Shown here: positions 61,339 to 64,000 of the stretch, piece by piece
Numbering within the stretch: the stretch's first letter is position 1
Layout: each line of letters begins with the position of its first letter
DNA from: Streptomyces diastaticus subsp. diastaticus
GTDB taxonomy: Bacteria > Actinomycetota > Actinomycetes > Streptomycetales > Streptomycetaceae
Direction: 5' to 3'
Length of the DNA: 64,000 bases
NCBI RefSeq assembly: GCF_011170125.1
Contig: NZ_BLLN01000005.1
Span: 1,488,001 to 1,552,000 of the forward strand
Notes under the pieces: model-generated
What the model was told of the DNA's origin: nothing
The model's database searches: none
The model's input: the letters and a program-made list of their open reading frames with translations, nothing else
Made by a program: the position numbers and the translations under genes

Positions 61339-64000
61339 TCACGGTTGCTCCTCCCCCCGGATCACGGCGAGCACTCCTGGCAGGTCCTCAGGTTTCACGA
61401 GAACGTCACGGGCCTTGGAGCCCTCGGTGGGGCCGACGATGTCCCGGGACTCCATGAGGTCCATCAGCCGCCCGGCCTTGGCGAAGCCGACACGCAGTTT
61501 GCGCTGGAGCATCGAGGTGGAGCCGAACTGGGTGGAGACCACCAGTTCGGTGGCCTGGCAGAGCAGGTCGAGGTCGTCTCCGATCTCCTCGTCGATCTCC
61601 TTCTTCTTCTGTCCGCCGACCACCACGTCGTCCCGGAAGACCGGCGTCATCTGGTCCTTGCAGTGCCGGACGACCTCGCCGACCTCCTCCTCGGTCACGA
61701 AGGCGCCCTGCATCCGGGTGGGCTTGTTGGCGCCCATCGGCAGGAACAGCCCGTCGCCCTTGCCGATGAGTTTCTCGGCGCCGGGCTGGTCGAGGATGAC
61801 CCGGCTGTCGGCGAGCGAGGAGGTGGCGAAGGCGAGCCGGGAGGGCACGTTGGCCTTGATGAGGCCGGTGACGACGTCGACGCTGGGCCGCTGGGTGGCG
61901 AGGACCAGGTGGATGCCGGCGGCCCGGGCGAGCTGCGTGATGCGGACGATCGCGTCCTCCACGTCCCGGGGCGCCACCATCATCAGGTCGGCCAGCTCGT
62001 CCACGATCACCAGCAGGTAGGGGTACGGCTGGAGCTCGCGCTCGCTGCCCTCGGGGGCCTTGGCCTTGCCGCTGCGCACGGCGGCGTTGAAGTCGTCGAT
62101 GTGGCGGTAGCCGAAAGCGGCCAGGTCGTCGTAGCGCAGGTCCATCTCGCGGACCACCCACTGCAGCGCCTCGGCGGCACGCTTGGGGTTGGTGATGATC
62201 GGTGTGATCAGGTGCGGGATGCCCTCGTAGGCGGTCAGCTCGACGCGCTTGGGGTCGACCAGGACCATCCGCACGTCCTCCGGCGAGGCCCGCATCATGA
62301 TCGAGGTGATCAGGCAGTTGATGCAGGAGGACTTACCGGAACCGGTGGCTCCGGCGACCAGGATGTGCGGCATCTTGGCGAGGTTGGCCATCACGTAGCC
62401 GCCCTCGACGTCCTTGCCGAGGCCGACCAGCATCGGGTGGTGGTCCTCGGCGGCGTCGGCGAGGCGCAGCACGTCGCCGAGGTTGACCATCTCACGGTCG
62501 GTGTTGGGGATCTCGATGCCGACGGCGGACTTGCCCGGGATGGGGCTGATGATCCGCACGTCGGGGCTGGCGACGGCGTAGGCGATGTTCTTGGTGAGCG
62601 CGGTGATCCGCTCGACCTTCACCGCCGGGCCCAGCTCGACCTCGTAACGGGTCACGGTCGGGCCCCGGGTGAAGCCGGTGACGGCCGCGTCGACCTTGAA
62701 CTCGGTGAAGACGGTGGTGAGCGAGGCGACGACGGCGTCGTTGGCGGCGCTGCGCGACTTGCCGGGCCCCCCGCGCTCCAGCAGGTCTATCGAGGGCAGC
62801 GCGTAGGTGATGTCCCCGGAGAGCTGGAGCTGCTCGGCCCGCGCCGGCAGCGGCTTGCTCTCGTCCGCCGGCGGCGCCTTGGTCAGGTCCGGTACGGAAC
62901 CGGAGTCCTGGTTCCGGCGGCGTCCGGGCGTGGCCCTGGGCGCCTCTTCGGACCCGGTGGCGCGCGCCGGGGGTACCGGGTTGGCGGCCTCGCGTTCCGT
63001 GCCCACCCCCTGGGTGAGGTCGGCGACGAGGGGGGAGGGCGGCATACCGTGCAGGACCGCCCCGTCGAGGGCGGCGGCCGCCGCCGCGGCGATGTCGACC
63101 GCGTCGGGCCCCGTCTGCTCGGCGGCGGTCTTGCGCGCGGGCCGGCGGCGGGCGGGCCTGGCCGGGGCCTGGCCGGCCTCGCCGTCCGGCTCGGGGCGGC
63201 GCCGGGCGTCCGGCAGCGCCTCACGCCACTGCTCCTCGTACCGTGCGTCGTCCTCGCTCGGGCCGGCCGGCGCGGCGATCAGGCCGAGGCGTTGCCCGAG
63301 GCTCCGCAGGCGCTGCGGCACGGCGTTGACCGGGGTGGCGGTGACCACCAGGAGGCCGAAGACGGTGACCAGCACCAGCAGCGGGACGGCGAGCACCTCG
63401 GTGACGGTGAAGATCAGCGGTGTGGCCGAGGCCCAGCCGATGAGGCCGCCCGCGTCCTGGAGGGCCGCCGTGCCGTCGCCGCGCGCCGGGGAGCCGCAGG
63501 CGATGTGGACCTGGCCGAGGACGCCGACGACCAGCGCGGAGAGGCCGATGACGATGCGTCCGTTGGCCTCGGGTTTCTCGGGATGCCGGATCAGGCGCAC
63601 CGCGACGGCGCCCAGCAGCAGCGGCACCAGCAGGTCGAGGCGGCCGAAGGCGCCGGTGACCAGCATCGCCACCAGGTCGCCGACGGGACCCTGAAGGCTG
63701 GACCAGGTGCCGGCGGCGACGATCAGGGCGAGCCCGAGCAGGAGCAGGGCGAGGCCGTCCTTGCGGTGGGCCGGGTCGAGGCCCTTGACACCGCGTCCTA
63801 TGCCGCGGAAGAGGGCACCGACGCCGTGCGCGGCACCGAGCCAGACGGCACGCACGAAACGGTAGAGGCCCGGGGAGGGCGCGGGCTTGGGGGGCGGTTT
63901 GCGGGCCGCCGCCTTCTTGGCGGGGACCTTCTTCCTCACGGGCGGTTTGGCCGCGCTCTTCTTCGCCGGCCCCCCGGAACGCCCCGCGCCGCGCGCCGAG
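61339..64000 (-). CDS. ftsK: DNA translocase FtsK/SpoIIIE (5' end beyond the window)
   Basis: Pumps DNA through closing septa during sporulation and directs chromosome dimer resolution. The visible part has a Lys/Ala/Pro-rich N-terminus, four membrane segments (DGLALLLLGLALIVAAGTW; LDLLVPLLLGAVAVRLI; IVIGLSALVVGVLGQVHIAC; LAVPLLVLVTVFGLLVVTATP), a disordered linker, the motor domain with Walker A GATGSGKSS and IVDELADLMM, and the C-terminal gamma domain (VSTQFGSTSMLQRKLRVGFAKAGRLMDLMES) that reads KOPS. The reading frame stays open, with the expected Lys/Ala/Gly composition, from the GTG at 63939 to the window edge. The true start therefore lies outside. Confidence 0.96.
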   Translation of the reverse strand, partial: SARGAGRSGGPAKKSAAKPPVRKKVPAKKAAARKPPPKPAPSPGLYRFVRAVWLGAAHGVGALFRGIGRGVKGLDPAHRKDGLALLLLGLALIVAAGTWSSLQGPVGDLVAMLVTGAFGRLDLLVPLLLGAVAVRLIRHPEKPEANGRIVIGLSALVVGVLGQVHIACGSPARGDGTAALQDAGGLIGWASATPLIFTVTEVLAVPLLVLVTVFGLLVVTATPVNAVPQRLRSLGQRLGLIAAPAGPSEDDARYEEQWREALPDARRRPEPDGEAGQAPARPARRRPARKTAAEQTGPDAVDIAAAAAAALDGAVLHGMPPSPLVADLTQGVGTEREAANPVPPARATGSEEAPRATPGRRRNQDSGSVPDLTKAPPADESKPLPARAEQLQLSGDITYALPSIDLLERGGPGKSRSAANDAVVASLTTVFTEFKVDAAVTGFTRGPTVTRYEVELGPAVKVERITALTKNIAYAVASPDVRIISPIPGKSAVGIEIPNTDREMVNLGDVLRLADAAEDHHPMLVGLGKDVEGGYVMANLAKMPHILVAGATGSGKSSCINCLITSIMMRASPEDVRMVLVDPKRVELTAYEGIPHLITPIITNPKRAAEALQWVVREMDLRYDDLAAFGYRHIDDFNAAVRSGKAKAPEGSERELQPYPYLLVIVDELADLMMVAPRDVEDAIVRITQLARAAGIHLVLATQRPSVDVVTGLIKANVPSRLAFATSSLADSRVILDQPGAEKLIGKGDGLFLPMGANKPTRMQGAFVTEEEVGEVVRHCKDQMTPVFRDDVVVGGQKKKEIDEEIGDDLDLLCQATELVVSTQFGSTSMLQRKLRVGFAKAGRLMDLMESRDIVGPTEGSKARDVLVKPEDLPGVLAVIRGEEQP

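Overview
The window is chromosomal DNA of a Streptomyces or close relative. Coding regions are very GC-rich, and GTG starts and four-base stop/start overlaps are common. The gene order from nrdJ to ftsK matches, as far as I recall it, the conserved core of the S. coelicolor chromosome between about SCO5805 and SCO5750. I see no transposase, integrase, CRISPR array, rRNA or tRNA. Most genes are core functions, and accessory interest is confined to a few spots.

Layout. 0-7.1 kb: deoxynucleotide supply and the SOS regulator (nrdJ, nrdR, lexA, a DinG-type helicase). 7.2-13.8 kb: a four-gene NRPS-independent siderophore cluster (2,4-diaminobutyrate aminotransferase, two IucA/IucC synthetases, a GNAT acyltransferase) on the minus strand. 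14-16.7 kb: two tandem lipoprotein serine proteases. 16.7-28.5 kb: housekeeping genes (hflX, an M1 peptidase, the RelA/SpoT homologue rshA, dapF, miaA, a UspA protein, miaB). 28.6-35.6 kb: an orphan TAXI-type binding protein, the two-component pair gluR-gluK, and the divergent glutamate ABC importer gluABCD. 35.7-39.5 kb: a flavoprotein monooxygenase, then a sulfur operon with a 28-codon cysteine-rich leader ORF, cysteine dioxygenase and a rhodanese. 39.5-46.9 kb: recX-recA, a DHFR-like reductase, an AI-2E family transporter, a DUF3046 protein, azlC-azlD and an AraC regulator. 46.9-55.4 kb: lhr and a nei-type glycosylase separated by a TetR/epoxide-hydrolase/SGNH-hydrolase cassette. 55.4-64 kb: dps, the rimO-pgsA-cinA-clgR operon, a RodZ-like protein and ftsK, which runs off the right edge.

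Genome maintenance dominates: LexA-type operators lie in front of both lexA and recA, and a pair of NrdR-box-like palindromes 31 bp apart precedes nrdR. The region I consider most worth following is 37.46-37.90 kb. There a good promoter, overlapped by an 8+8 bp inverted repeat, appears to start transcription at or next to the GTG of a cysteine-rich leader ORF. The ribosome binding site of the following cysteine dioxygenase gene can pair with upstream sequence, including part of the leader. That layout resembles the leaderless cysteine-responsive attenuators described in mycobacteria.
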